From: JAEMQF01 sp963791595
Lineage (GTDB): Bacteria > Pseudomonadota > Gammaproteobacteria > Burkholderiales > Burkholderiaceae_C
Direction of reading: 5' to 3'
Length of the DNA stretch: 64,000 nucleotides
NCBI GenBank assembly: GCA_963791595.1
Contig: CAWBTF010000015.1
Coordinates: forward strand, 83,727 to 147,726
The notes beneath the pieces are model-generated. The model was not told where the DNA came from and did no database searches. It worked only from the letters and a program-made list of their open reading frames with translations. How positions within the stretch are numbered: position 1 is the first letter of the stretch; the number at the start of each line of letters is the position of its first letter. Below are positions 28,434 through 38,071 of the stretch, in pieces. The translations under genes and the position numbers were made by a program.

Positions 28434-28579
28434 TGGACCCCCATTCTTGTGCGAACGAACGCAACTTGGATGAGGCGTCCACTCCCTGTTCAGGCGCGCT
28501 TCAAGACCGCTCGCCGGCAAACCGCGGGGCATTCAGCGGCTCTCAACGAAGCTCTCTGAATCGCCCCTAGACTTCGCCC

Positions 28580-30428
28580 ATGACCGCCGCCGCGCCTTCG
28601 AAAAACATTCGCTCGCTGAGCGGCCTCACGCCCTACCTGCACCGCTACCGCGGGCGCATCGCGCTGGCGATTGCGTTCCTCGTGCTTGCCGCGGTCAGCA
28701 CGCTGATCTTTCCACTCGCGTTGAAGTCGCTGATCGACGAAGGCTTCGTCGCCAGCGATCCGGGGAGCCGCGTGATGGCGCTGCGCGGCCATTTCTTCGC
28801 GCTGTTCGCCGTGGGCGCGGCGCTCGGCTTGTTCTCGGCGTTGCGCTTTTACATGGTCACCTGGCTCGGCGAACGCGTCACTGCCGACCTGCGCAACGAC
28901 GTCTACGCGCATGTGGTACGGCAGAGCCCGGAGTTCTTCGAGACCACGCAAACCGGCGAGGTGCTGTCGCGCCTGACGACCGACACAACGCTGGTGCAGA
29001 CCGTCGTCGGCTCCAGCCTGTCGATGGGCCTGCGCAACACCGTGATGGGAATCGGCGCGATGTTGATGCTGATCGTCACCAACCCGCTCGTGATGATGCA
29101 GGTGCTGGGGATTCTGGTGCTCGTCGTGCTGCCGTCGCTCGCGTTCGGGCGGCGCGTGCGCAAGCTCTCGCGCGCGAGCCAGGACCGTGTGGCCGACTCG
29201 AGCGCGATCGCCGCCGAGGTGTTGAACGCGATTCCTGTCGTGCAAAGCTACGTGCAGGAGGCACGCGAAGCGCAGCGCTTCGACGCAGTCCACCGCGAAC
29301 GCCTTCGCCACCGCGGTGCGGCGCACGCGCATGCGCTCGTTCCTCGTCGCCTTCATCATCACCGCCACTTTCGGCGCGCTGCTTTGGGGCCTGTACCAGG
29401 GCACGCAAGCGGTGATGCAAGGCAGACTCAGCGCCGGGCACCTGGGCCAGACCGTCGTCTACGTGATCATCCTGGTGGGCAGCGTCGCCGTGCTCGCCGA
29501 GGTCTACGGCGACTTGCTGCGCGCCGCGGGCGCGACCGAGCGCCTGATGGAGCTGCTGGCGACGCGCTCGCAGATCGCCTCTCCCGCGCAGCCCGTGGCG
29601 CTGCCCTCAGCGGTGGGTGGCTCGGCGCTGGCCTTTCGCGACGTGAGTTTTCGCTATCCGTCACGCCCACAGAGCGCCGCGCTGGCGCACTTTTCGCTCG
29701 ACGTGAAGTCAGGCGAAACGGTCGCACTCGTCGGCCCGAGCGGCGCCGGCAAGAGCACCGTGTTCCAGTTGCTGCTGCGCTTTTACGACGTGAGCTCCGG
29801 GGAAATCTCGATCGACGGCGTGCCGCTGCGCTCGGTAGCGCTGGAAGCGCTGCGCGAGCGCATCGCAATCGTTCCGCAAGACAGCGTCGTGTTCTCCGCC
29901 AACGCGATGGAAAACATCCGCTACGGCGCGCCGCACGCCAGCGACGCGCAGGTGATCGAAGCCGCCAAGGCCGCGCATGCGCACGACTTCATCAGCGCGC
30001 TGCCCGAGGGCTACCACACGTTCCTGGGCGAGCGCGGTGTGCGCCTGTCGGGCGGGCAGCGCCAACGCATCTCGATCGCGCGCGCGATCCTGAAAAACCC
30101 GCCGCTGCTGTTGCTCGACGAAGCGACGAGTGCACTCGACGCCGAGAGCGAACGCGCGGTGCAGGCTGCGCTGGAGGCGGCGATGAAGGACCGCACCACG
30201 CTCGTCATCGCGCACCGGCTGGCGACCGTGCAGCGCGCCGATCGCATCGTCGTGCTGGAGGCGGGCGAGATTGTCGACAGCGGCAAGCACCGTGAGCTCG
30301 TCGCGCGTGGCGGCTTGTATGCACGGCTGGCGGCGATGCAGTTCAGCACCGATGCCATCAACCCCTCGCCTGGCCCGAGCGAAACCTCGGCGACGGCCGC
30401 GCCAGTGGCCGCCGCGCTGCACCGATAA
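28580..30428 (+). CDS. MsbA-like ABC exporter half-transporter (apparent +1 frameshift near 29302)
   Basis: This exporter of the MsbA-related type has a membrane domain and ATPase in one chain of about 615 residues once the frame is joined. The first frame (28580 to about 29300) holds helices 1-5, and the second (about 29303-30428) helix 6 and the nucleotide-binding domain. Walker A is VGPSGAGKSTV, signature LSGGQRQRISIARAI, Walker B LLLLDEATSALD and H-loop IAHRLATV. The intracellular loop SRLTTDTTLVQTVVGSSLSM is typical of lipid or drug flippases. One extra base in GAACGCCTTCGCC breaks the frame; both halves remain highly conserved, so the break is probably a sequence error. Confidence 0.85.
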
Positions 30429-30459
30429 TCGCGCCTCTTTTTCGCCAGCATTGCCGCAC

Positions 30460-31269
30460 ATGAACCGCCCCGTTCGCAGCCAGTACGAAAGCCTGATGCG
30501 CCACGTCTACGAGCACGGTGTCGCCAAGGGCGACCGCACCGGCACCGGCACGCGCAGCGTGTTCGGGCACCAGATGCGCTTCGACCTGAACGAAGGCTTC
30601 CCGCTGGTGACGACGAAGAAGGTGCACCTCAAGTCGATCGTGCTCGAGCTGCTGTGGTTCCTGCGCGGCGACAGCAACGCGCGCTGGCTGCAGGAACGCG
30701 GCGTGACGATCTGGAACGAATGGGCCAAGCCCGACGGCGACCTGGGCCCGGTGTACGGCGTGCAGTGGCGCAGCTGGCCCACGCCTGATGGCGGCCACAT
30801 CGACCAGATCGCCGACGTGGTGAAGCAGCTCAAGACCAATCCCGATTCACGCCGCATCATCGTCAGCGCCTGGAACGTCGCCGAGCTGCCGAAGATGGCG
30901 CTGCTGCCGTGCCACGCGTTCTTCCAGTTCTACGTGGCGCAGGGCAAGCTCTCCTGCCAGCTGTACCAGCGCAGCGCCGATATCTTTCTGGGCGTGCCGT
31001 TCAACATCGCGAGTTATGCGTTGCTGACCCACATGCTCGCCCAGCAATGCGATCTACAGGTCGGCGAGTTCATCTGGACCGGCGGCGATTGCCACATCTA
31101 CGACAACCACATCGAGCAGGTCGAATTGCAGCTCTCGCGCCAGCCGTTCGCTTACCCCACCCTCGCGATGCGGCGCCGGCCGGAGTCGATCTTCGACTAC
31201 ACGCTCGAAGACTTCGAATTCGTCGGCTACGAGCACCACCCGGCGATCAAGGCACCGGTCGCGGTTTGA
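30460..31269 (+). CDS. thyA: Thymidylate synthase ThyA
   Basis: ThyA methylates dUMP to dTMP with methylenetetrahydrofolate. The 269-residue protein has the folate/phosphate Arg in GDRTGTGTRSVFGHQMRFDL, the catalytic Cys in MALLPCHAFFQFYV and dUMP contacts in 'CQLYQRSADIFLGVPFNIAS' and GGDCHIYDNHIEQV. The chain ends ...IKAPVAV, the usual C-terminus that closes on the ligand. It is intact, unlike the genes on both sides. ATG 30460 gives the standard N-terminus; a longer frame runs into the exporter. Confidence 0.97.
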   Translation: MNRPVRSQYESLMRHVYEHGVAKGDRTGTGTRSVFGHQMRFDLNEGFPLVTTKKVHLKSIVLELLWFLRGDSNARWLQERGVTIWNEWAKPDGDLGPVYGVQWRSWPTPDGGHIDQIADVVKQLKTNPDSRRIIVSAWNVAELPKMALLPCHAFFQFYVAQGKLSCQLYQRSADIFLGVPFNIASYALLTHMLAQQCDLQVGEFIWTGGDCHIYDNHIEQVELQLSRQPFAYPTLAMRRRPESIFDYTLEDFEFVGYEHHPAIKAPVAV

Positions 31270-31295
31270 GCGCGGCGCGATCACCTGCCTGATCG

Positions 31296-31315
31296 CGAGT
31301 CGCGACCACGACTCG
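31296..31315 (+). terminator. Hairpin downstream of thyA
   Basis: CGAGTCG and CGACTCG pair perfectly around a six-base loop, 26 bases after the thyA stop. There is no T-tract, so it may terminate weakly or protect the 3' end. Confidence 0.35.
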
Positions 31316-31441
31316 GCCGCGGCTTGATCGCTGCCAAGTTCGCACCCTCGAATTAGTGCGCCGCATCGACTTTCGAGCGCGCGCCTCCGCAACAATCCGC
31401 CGCAGGCGCCGCATCGCGGCGGATTTTGGCGGGCGAGGTCC

Positions 31442-33035
31442 ATGTTCGACTACATCATCATCGGCGGCGGTTCGGCGGGTTGCGTGCTCGCCGGCAGGCT
31501 GAGCGAAGACCCGAACCTCAGCGTTGCGCTGCTGGAGGCCGGCCCGCCCGACAAGAGCGTGCTGATCCATTGCCCGGCGGGGTTGGCGCTGCTCGCGCAA
31601 AACGGCCAGGCGAACTGGAAGTTCGACACCGTGCCGCAACCCGGGCTGAACGGCCGGCGCGGCTACCAGCCGCGCGGCAAGGTACTCGGCGGCTCGAGTT
31701 CGATCAACGCGATGGTCTACGCACGCGGCCACAGAAGCGATTACGACGGCTGGGCCACGCAAGGCAATCCGGGCTGGGCGTATGACGACGTGCTGCCCTA
31801 CTTCAAACGCGCCGAACACAACGAACGTGGCGCCGACGCCTTTCACGGCAGCGGCGGGCCGCTGAACGTGATGGACCTGCGCAGCCCGAACCGCTTCAGC
31901 CAGGTCTTCATCCAAGCCGCCGAACAGGCGGGCCAACGCCGCAATCACGACTTCAACGGCGCCGAACAGGAAGGCGTCGGTATGTACCAGGTGACGCACC
32001 GCAACGGCGAGCGCTTCAGCGCGGCCAAGGCCTATGTCACGCCGGACCTGAATCGCCCGAATCTCACCCTGCATACGGGGGTGCATGTGACGCGCATCGT
32101 GCTCGACGGCAAACGTGCGGTCGGCGTCGAGTACCGCCAGGGTGGACAAACAAAGCGGCATCGACGCGCGCCGCGAAGTGCTGGTCAGTGCCGGTGCCGT
32201 GCAATCGCCGCAGGTGTTGCTGCTGTCGGGCATCGGCCCGGGCAGCGAGCTGCAGCGCCTGGGCCTGCCGACGCACCACGACCTGCCGGGAGTCGGCGCA
32301 AACCTGCACGATCATCCGGACGTGATCCAGGTCGTGAATGCGTCGCACCTGACCGATCTGTTCGGCATCTCTTTTACCGGCGCGGTCAACGCCATCAAAG
32401 GCATCTTCGAGTGGCGATCGCAACGCAGCGGCATGCTGACCACCAATTTCGCCGAAGCCGGCGGCTTCATCAAGAGCCGGCCCGAAGAACAAATCCCCGA
32501 CCTGCAACTGCACTTCGTGATCGGCAAACTCGTCGACCATGGCCGCAAGACGGTGTTCGGCCACGGCTATTCGTGCCACGTGTGTCTGCTGCGGCCGCGC
32601 AGCCGCGGCAGGCTCACGTTGACCAGTGCCGACCCGTTGGCCGCACCGGCGATCGACCCGAACTTCTTGGCCGATCCGGACGACATGGCGAGGCTCGTGC
32701 GCGGCTTCAAGCTGATGCGCCACATCCTCGCGCAACCCGCACTCGCCGCCCACCGCGGCAAGGAACTGCCGGCGTCGGCGCAGGCGCAGAGCGACCCGCA
32801 GATCGAACAGTTCATCCGCAACCATGCCGACACGATCTACCACCCGGTGGGCACATGCCGCATGGGCAAGGGGCCGATGGATGTGGTCGACGCTGAACTG
32901 CGCGTGCACGGCATGCAAGGCTTGAGAGTCATCGACGCGTCGATCATGCCCGACATCGTGGGCGGCAACACCAACGCGCCGACGATCATGATTGCCGAAA
33001 AGGCCGCCGACATGATTCGTGCCGCAGTGCGTTGA
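31442..33035 (+). CDS. GMC-family FAD-dependent oxidoreductase, choline/alcohol dehydrogenase-like (apparent +1 frameshift near 32145)
   Basis: This flavoenzyme oxidises an alcohol to an aldehyde. Joined, it has about 530 residues. The FAD-binding fold starts MFDYIIIGGGSAGCVLAGRL; the GMC signature 1 is 'GKVLGGSSSINAMVYARGH' and signature 2 VSAGAVQSPQVLLLSGIGPG. The active-site His is in YHPVGTCRMG and the Asn in GGNTNAPTIMIAE. One surplus base in CAGGGTGGACAAAC shifts the frame; deleting the T gives a natural RQGDKQSGID continuation. Its substrate is unknown. It ends 20 bases before repeat copy B and faces the aminotransferase gene. Confidence 0.85.
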
Positions 33036-33054
33036 CCCCGCGCCCTACCTCCGA

Positions 33055-33420
33055 GCGCGGGCAGGCGGCCCGGGATGCGTTCTCCGGCCCACGCTCGCGG
33101 GGTACCAGCCGTGGTGTACGACCGTCCATGCGTCAACACCGGCCTTTTCCCACGAGCGTCCAGGACACCGCGAATGGGGCCTGCGAACGCACCCCGAGCC
33201 ACCTGCCCCGCCACCTCAGGTGACGGGCAAAGAGGTGCCGCGCAATCTACCGAGCAACAGGGCGGTGGTGGTGCCCCCGGGCGGAGGCCCCATTCGCGGT
33301 GGCCCCCAAGCGCAGCCGGGGCACTGGCGGTGATGACAAGAATGGCCGTGATGTTGCTCGGTGGTACCCCGCGAGCGTGGGCCGGAGAACGGGGGCGCCG
33401 CCACCGCCCTGCCGCGCGGA
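33055..33420. repeat. Palindromic modular repeat, copy B
   Basis: This 366-bp copy lies between the convergent GMC and aminotransferase genes. It has modules a-b (from 33059), c-a', d-c' and b'-d' in the same order as copies E and F but lacks the 50-bp terminal inverted repeats. Its spacer between b and c (near 33115-33140) matches, inverted, the spacer next to partial copy D at 42.4 kb, so B and D are closest relatives. Its position between two stop codons suggests it could also act as a two-way terminator. Confidence 0.82.
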
Positions 33421-33475
33421 CGCATGCGCGCCTCCCGGAACAAGGACAGATCAGCTCAGCGAAAGCGACCAGCAA

Positions 33476-34754
33476 TCAGCCCTTGTACGCCGCATAAGCC
33501 GCATCCACCCCAGCCCCCCGGGTGAACCTGTGGCCCTCCGCCGCGAGCACCACTTCGAGCGCGGCGAGCGTGTGCAGCACCGCATCGGGCCGCGCGTTGT
33601 AGCCCATCGCGCCGATGCGCCAGACCTTGCCGTGCAACGGGCCGAAGCTGGTGCCGATCTCGATGTTGAAATCGTTCAACAGGGCAGCGCGCAGCTTGTC
33701 GCCGTTGATGCCGTCGGGCACATAGACGCCAGTCACGTTGGGCATCTTGTTCGCGGTGTCGCCGTACGAGCTTCAGGTTCATGCCCTGCACGCCCGCGAC
33801 CACCGCGCGCGACGCCGCGGCGTGGCGCGCGTAGGCGTTGGCCAGGCCCTCCTGCACGAAGATGCGGGCACATTCGCGCGCGCCGTAGAGCATCGTCGTC
33901 GCCTCGGTGTGGTGGTTCAGGCCGGCGTCGCTCCAGTAGTCCATCACCATCGCCAGGTCCATGTAGTTCGACGCGATGCGCGCCCCCTCGCCGTCCACGT
34001 AACCGGCCGGGCGCAGCCCTGCTTCGATGTGCCGGCGCCGGTAGATCGTCTTCGCGATCTGATCCGACAGCGTGATCGGCGACGCGCCCGAAGGCCCCGC
34101 CAGGCACTTCTGCAAACCTGCCGTCACCGCGTCAAGGCCCCACGCATCCACCGGCAGCGGCGTGCCGCCGCATGACGCCGTGGCGTCGACCTGCAGCATC
34201 GCGCCGTAGCGGTGGCACAGCTCGCCCAGGCCTTGCAGCGGCTGGAGCATCGTCGTCGACGTGTCGCCCTGGCAGATCGCGACAAGTTTCGGCGAGAACG
34301 CCTTGAGCGCCGCTTCGATCCGCGCCAGGTCGAACACCGTGCCCCATTCGGCCTGCACCACCTGCACGTCGGCGCCGCAGCGCTGCGCGATTTCGGTGAG
34401 CAACTGGCCGAAGCGGCCGAAACTCGCGACCAGCACCTTGTCGCCCGGCTCGATGGCCGAGACCATCACCATCTCGATCGCCGAGCGCGCTGTGCCGTCG
34501 AGCACCAGCGTCCAGTCATTCTGGGTTTCGAAAAACGCCCGGTACAGCGCCATCGTTTCGCGCATCAGGCGGCGAAACTGCGGGTCGAACTGGCCCAGCA
34601 GCTGCGACGACATCGCCTTCAGCACGCGCGGGTCGGCGTTGATCGGGCCCGGGCCCATCAGCAGGCGCGGCGCGGGGTTCAGCTCGCTGAACGCGCTCGC
34701 CGGGTCGGCCAGGGGTGACAATGGCGGGAGCTGGATGTTCTGCATCGAATCCAT
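33476..34754 (-). CDS. PLP-dependent ureidoglycine-glyoxylate (or alanine-glyoxylate) aminotransferase, PucG/HpxJ-like (apparent +1 frameshift near 33765)
   Basis: This class V aminotransferase has about 425 residues when joined. The N-terminus PRLLMGPGPINADPRVLKAM is that of the AGT/PucG group; the PLP lysine is in TAGLQKCLAGPSG and the cofactor Asp in QVDATASCGG. The segment LNHHTEATTMLYGARE fits PucG-type ureidoglycine-glyoxylate transaminases better than serine-glyoxylate enzymes, from memory of those sequences. The reaction would yield oxalurate and glycine. The last 90 codons (33745-33476, MPNVTGVYVPDGINGDKLRA) are in another frame because of one extra base. It is divergent from fdrA with touching start codons, which strongly supports a role with the next genes. 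Confidence 0.8.
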
Positions 34755-36345
34755 GATAGCCAAAGTGAAAGATAACCCGCGCTTGCACACCCTCGCCTTC
34801 ATCCAAGCCAACGTCTACAAGGATTCGGTGGCACTGATGCGCGTCGCGCAGCGCCTGCTCGCCCTGCCCGACGTCGTGACCGCGACGCTGCAGATGGGCA
34901 CGCCGGCGAACAAGGAGATCCTGGGCGAAGCCGGCCTGCTGAGCGACGTGCTCGGCCGCGCCGGCCCGAGCGACATCATGGTCGCGTTGCAGGCGCGGAC
35001 GCGTTCTGCCTGCGAGGCCGCTGAAACCGAATGCCGGGCGCAGCTGTCGGGGGCGGCTGAGAATGTCTCGGGCCCGGCGGGCAGCGAGCATGTCGCACCG
35101 CGCACGCTGCGCATGGGGCTCGCGGCGCTCAATGGCTCGCAGAGGAGTGCGATCACGGGCGCGAACATCGCGCAAATCTCAGTACCCGGCCCCTACGCCG
35201 GCGCCGAAGCGCTGAAAGCCGTGAAGCTGGGGCTGAACGTGTTCATGTTCAGCGACAACGTTCCGCTCGAGCAGGAGGTCGCCATCAAGCAAGAGGCATT
35301 GAAGCGCGGCGTGCTCGTGATGGGCCCGGACTGCGGCACCGCCATCGTCGGCGGCGTGCCGCTCGGCTTTGCGAACAACGTGCGGCGCGGTGCCATCGGT
35401 CTGGTCGCCGCCTCGGGCACCGGCTTGCAGGAAGTGACGACGCAGATCCACCGCATGGGCGGCGGCGTGAGCCACGCCATCGGCACCGGCGGGCGCGACG
35501 TGAACGCGAAAGTCGGCGCGGTGACGATGCTGCAAGGCATCGAGTTGCTCGCGAACGATCCACAAACGAAGGTCATCGCCATCGTCTCCAAACCGCCCGC
35601 GCCCGAGGTCACAAAGAAGGTGCTCGCCGCATTGCAAGCGGCGCACAAACCCGCCGTCGTGCTGTTCCTGGGCAGCGCGCTTGAAATCCCTGCCGATCAG
35701 CGCCACACGATCCGCACGGTGCAGACGCTGGTCGATTGCGCCGCGGCGGCGGTCGAGCTCGCGGGCATCGAACATCTGGCGGCGCATCACTACGCGATCC
35801 CGCGGAAACCCGCGTTCGCTGCGTCGCAGAAGTACCTGCGCGCGCTGTATTCCGGCGGCACGTTCGCGTACGAAGCGCAGATCGTCTGGGCGAAGTCCTG
35901 GCTCGAAGTTCGATCCAACGTCCCGCTCAAGGCGGCACTGGCGCTGCCCGATGCGCGCAAGGCCAGCATCGGCCACACCGCGCTCGACCTCGGCGACGAC
36001 GCGTTCACCGTCGGCCGCCCGCACCCGATGATCGACCAGACAGCGCGCATCGAACGCCTGTTGCAGGAAGCGGCCGATCCGACGGTGCGCGTGATCGTGC
36101 TCGACGTCGTGCTCGGCTGGGGTGCGCACCCCGACCCGGCCGGCGAACTGGCGATCGCCGTCGCGCAGGCCAAGCGCAGCGCCGCCAAGGCCGGGCGCGA
36201 ACTCGCCGTGATCGGGTTCGTCTGCGGCACCGAGGCTGACCCGCAGGTCCTCGCCAAACAGGAAGCGACGCTGCGCGCAGTGGGCATGGTGCTCACGGGC
36301 AACAGCGCGAACGCGGCCTGGCTTGCGGGAGAATGGGTGCAGTGA
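34753..36345 (+). CDS. fdrA: FdrA / AllF-like subunit of oxamate carbamoyltransferase
   Basis: The protein has 530 residues with two CoA-ligase-like Rossmann/flavodoxin-type halves, as in E. coli FdrA (succinyl-CoA synthetase alpha-like). It contains VLVMGPDCGTAIVGGVPLGF (the place of the phospho-loop in the relatives), 'GLVAASGTGLQEVTTQIHRM' and a C-terminal half with VLGWGAHPDPAGELAIAVAQ. E. coli FdrA, YlbE and YlbF (now AllFGH) are reported to form the oxamate carbamoyltransferase that splits oxalurate into oxamate and carbamoyl phosphate. All three partners are here. The start at 34753 overlaps the divergent aminotransferase start; a GTG at 34765 is an alternative that would leave room for regulation. 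Confidence 0.85.
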   Translation: MIAKVKDNPRLHTLAFIQANVYKDSVALMRVAQRLLALPDVVTATLQMGTPANKEILGEAGLLSDVLGRAGPSDIMVALQARTRSACEAAETECRAQLSGAAENVSGPAGSEHVAPRTLRMGLAALNGSQRSAITGANIAQISVPGPYAGAEALKAVKLGLNVFMFSDNVPLEQEVAIKQEALKRGVLVMGPDCGTAIVGGVPLGFANNVRRGAIGLVAASGTGLQEVTTQIHRMGGGVSHAIGTGGRDVNAKVGAVTMLQGIELLANDPQTKVIAIVSKPPAPEVTKKVLAALQAAHKPAVVLFLGSALEIPADQRHTIRTVQTLVDCAAAAVELAGIEHLAAHHYAIPRKPAFAASQKYLRALYSGGTFAYEAQIVWAKSWLEVRSNVPLKAALALPDARKASIGHTALDLGDDAFTVGRPHPMIDQTARIERLLQEAADPTVRVIVLDVVLGWGAHPDPAGELAIAVAQAKRSAAKAGRELAVIGFVCGTEADPQVLAKQEATLRAVGMVLTGNSANAAWLAGEWVQ

Positions 36346-37352
36346 GCACCACAGCCGCCCAGCCCTCGGCCACAGCGCCGCGCCGCCGAAGAGTCGTCGT
36401 CGCGCTCGGCGGCAACGCGGCCTACCCGCCGACGATCAAGGGCACGGCGCCCGAACAGCTCGCGCTGATGCGTGGCGTGTGCCAACACTTCGTCGAGATC
36501 ATCCGCGCCGGCTGGCAGCTCGTGCTGACGCACGGCAACGGCCCGGTCGTCGGCAACATCCTGTACCGCATGGCGCGCACCGCCGACGAATTGCCGCCGA
36601 TGCCGATGGACGTGTGCGTCGCGCATTCGCAGGGCGGCATGGGCTACATGCTGCAGCAGAGTTTCGCGAACGTGCTGGTCGACAACGGCCTGGACATCAT
36701 CGTCTCGTGCGTCGTCACCGAGGTCGAGGTGAACGAAGACGACCCGGCGTTCCGCAATCCCACCAAGCCGGTGGGCAAGTTCTATACCGAGGCCGACGCC
36801 AAACAGCTCGCCGCGAGCACCGGCTGGACCTTCGCCGAAGACTCGGGCCGCGGCTGGCGGCGCATCGTTCCCAGCCCGAAGCCGCGCAAGATCCTCGACC
36901 TGAAATCGGTGGACGCTCTGCTCGATGCCGGCGTGATCCCGGTGGCGTGCGGCGGCGGCGGCATTCCGGTGGTGCTGGGTGCGGACGGGCACTGGAACGG
37001 CGTGGCCGCGGTGATCGACAAAGACCTGACGAGCGCGATGCTCGCCGCGCACCTGCACGCCGACGCGCTGATCATGCTCACCGGCGTGGAGCGCGTCGCG
37101 CTCGATTTCGGCAAACCCACGCAGCGCTGGCTCAACCACATGAGTTTGGCCGAGGCACGCGAGCACGCCGCTGCCGGCCAGTTCCCGGCCGGCAGCATGG
37201 GGCCGAAGATCGAAGCGGCGATGCTGTACCTGGAAGAGTCGCCGCAGGCGAACCACGACGGCGTGGTGATCATCACGTCGCTGGAAAAAGCGTTCGATGC
37301 GCTGATGGGGCGCGCCGGCACGCACATCACGCTGGGCGCCCGGCCAACGTGA
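36342..37352 (+). CDS. Carbamate kinase (ArcC/AllK type)
   Basis: The kinase makes ATP, CO2 and NH3 from carbamoyl phosphate and ADP. About 336 residues of the amino acid kinase fold: VVVALGGNAAYPPTIKGTAP at the start, 'LVLTHGNGPVVGNILYRMAR', VACGGGGIPVV and AAVIDKDLTSAMLA, then 'FPAGSMGPKIEAAMLYLEES' near the end. Its start (GTG 36342; ATG 36333 is possible) overlaps the fdrA stop, and its stop overlaps the next start. With no arginine deiminase or ornithine carbamoyltransferase nearby, its carbamoyl phosphate should come from the FdrA/DUF1116/DUF2877 complex. That makes it a catabolic ATP-yielding step. Confidence 0.93.
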   Translation: MSTTAAQPSATAPRRRRVVVALGGNAAYPPTIKGTAPEQLALMRGVCQHFVEIIRAGWQLVLTHGNGPVVGNILYRMARTADELPPMPMDVCVAHSQGGMGYMLQQSFANVLVDNGLDIIVSCVVTEVEVNEDDPAFRNPTKPVGKFYTEADAKQLAASTGWTFAEDSGRGWRRIVPSPKPRKILDLKSVDALLDAGVIPVACGGGGIPVVLGADGHWNGVAAVIDKDLTSAMLAAHLHADALIMLTGVERVALDFGKPTQRWLNHMSLAEAREHAAAGQFPAGSMGPKIEAAMLYLEESPQANHDGVVIITSLEKAFDALMGRAGTHITLGARPT

Positions 37353-38071
37353 GCGCGGTACCCTTGCCCTTGCAGAGAATCGCCGGCTTCGAGGCCACCG
37401 GCTACGCCATGCTGCACGGCCGGGTCGTGTGGGCGGGCGAGCAGGCGCGCACCGACCATCCGCGCAACGCGCGCAGGCCCTGGCACGCGAAGCCGCTGGC
37501 GTGCGATGCTGCGAGCCTGCGGGCCGGCGCGCGCCAATGTCTGGCGCTGCTCGACACGCTGCCCCCGAAGGGGCTGCTGCTGTGGCTCACAGGGCAGACG
37601 CTGCCGTTTCCGCTGAACCGCGCTGCGCCGCGTTTCGATGCCGTGCGCAGCGCGCTCGAACGCAACCACCTGCGCGACTTCGAGTCTGCGGCATTGCGAG
37701 TGCTCGGCCTGGGCGAAGGCCTGACGCCCAGCGGTGACGACTTTCTGGGCGGCATCTGCTTCGCGCTCGGGCACGCACCGCGCCAAGCCTGGCACGAGCA
37801 GCTTCCCGAGGTGCTCTCCCGCATCCGCACGGCAGCGGCCACCGCGACAAACGTGATCAGCGCCGCCCTGCTCGACGACCTGATCGAAGGCAGCAGCTAC
37901 CGCGCCGCGCATGAACTGGTCGCCGCGCTGCAACGCAACGCGGCGCCGGAGATCGTGCATGCCGCACGCTCGCTGCTGTACATCGGCGCATCGTCGGGCG
38001 CCGACATCCTGGCCGGCGTGCTGCTCGCGCTGTTGACGACACCCGACGACGACATCGACACAAGCTCATGA
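37349..38071 (+). CDS. DUF2877 protein, YlbF/AllH-like subunit of oxamate carbamoyltransferase
   Basis: This 240-residue protein of the DUF2877 family is recognised by GLGEGLTPSGDDFLGGICFA (about residues 120-139) and the preceding 'LERNHLRDFESAALRVLGLG'. E. coli YlbF, now AllH, is one of the three proteins reported to be needed for oxamate carbamoyltransferase activity. The gene starts at a GTG overlapping the carbamate kinase stop (GTGA) and its stop overlaps the DUF1116 start (ATGA), so translation is coupled through four genes. The biochemical role of this subunit alone is not known to me. Confidence 0.82.
   Translation: MSAVPLPLQRIAGFEATGYAMLHGRVVWAGEQARTDHPRNARRPWHAKPLACDAASLRAGARQCLALLDTLPPKGLLLWLTGQTLPFPLNRAAPRFDAVRSALERNHLRDFESAALRVLGLGEGLTPSGDDFLGGICFALGHAPRQAWHEQLPEVLSRIRTAAATATNVISAALLDDLIEGSSYRAAHELVAALQRNAAPEIVHAARSLLYIGASSGADILAGVLLALLTTPDDDIDTSS

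Noticed and set aside
27917..28570. Open frames of about 200 codons inside repeat copies A, B, E and F
   Set aside because: They occur on both strands, are in different frames between copies, and read as low-complexity Pro/Arg/Ala; the conserved feature is base pairing, not protein.
36342..37352. Carbamate kinase as part of an arginine deiminase pathway
   Set aside because: No arcA, arcB or arcD is adjacent; the gene is translationally coupled to fdrA and the DUF2877 gene instead.
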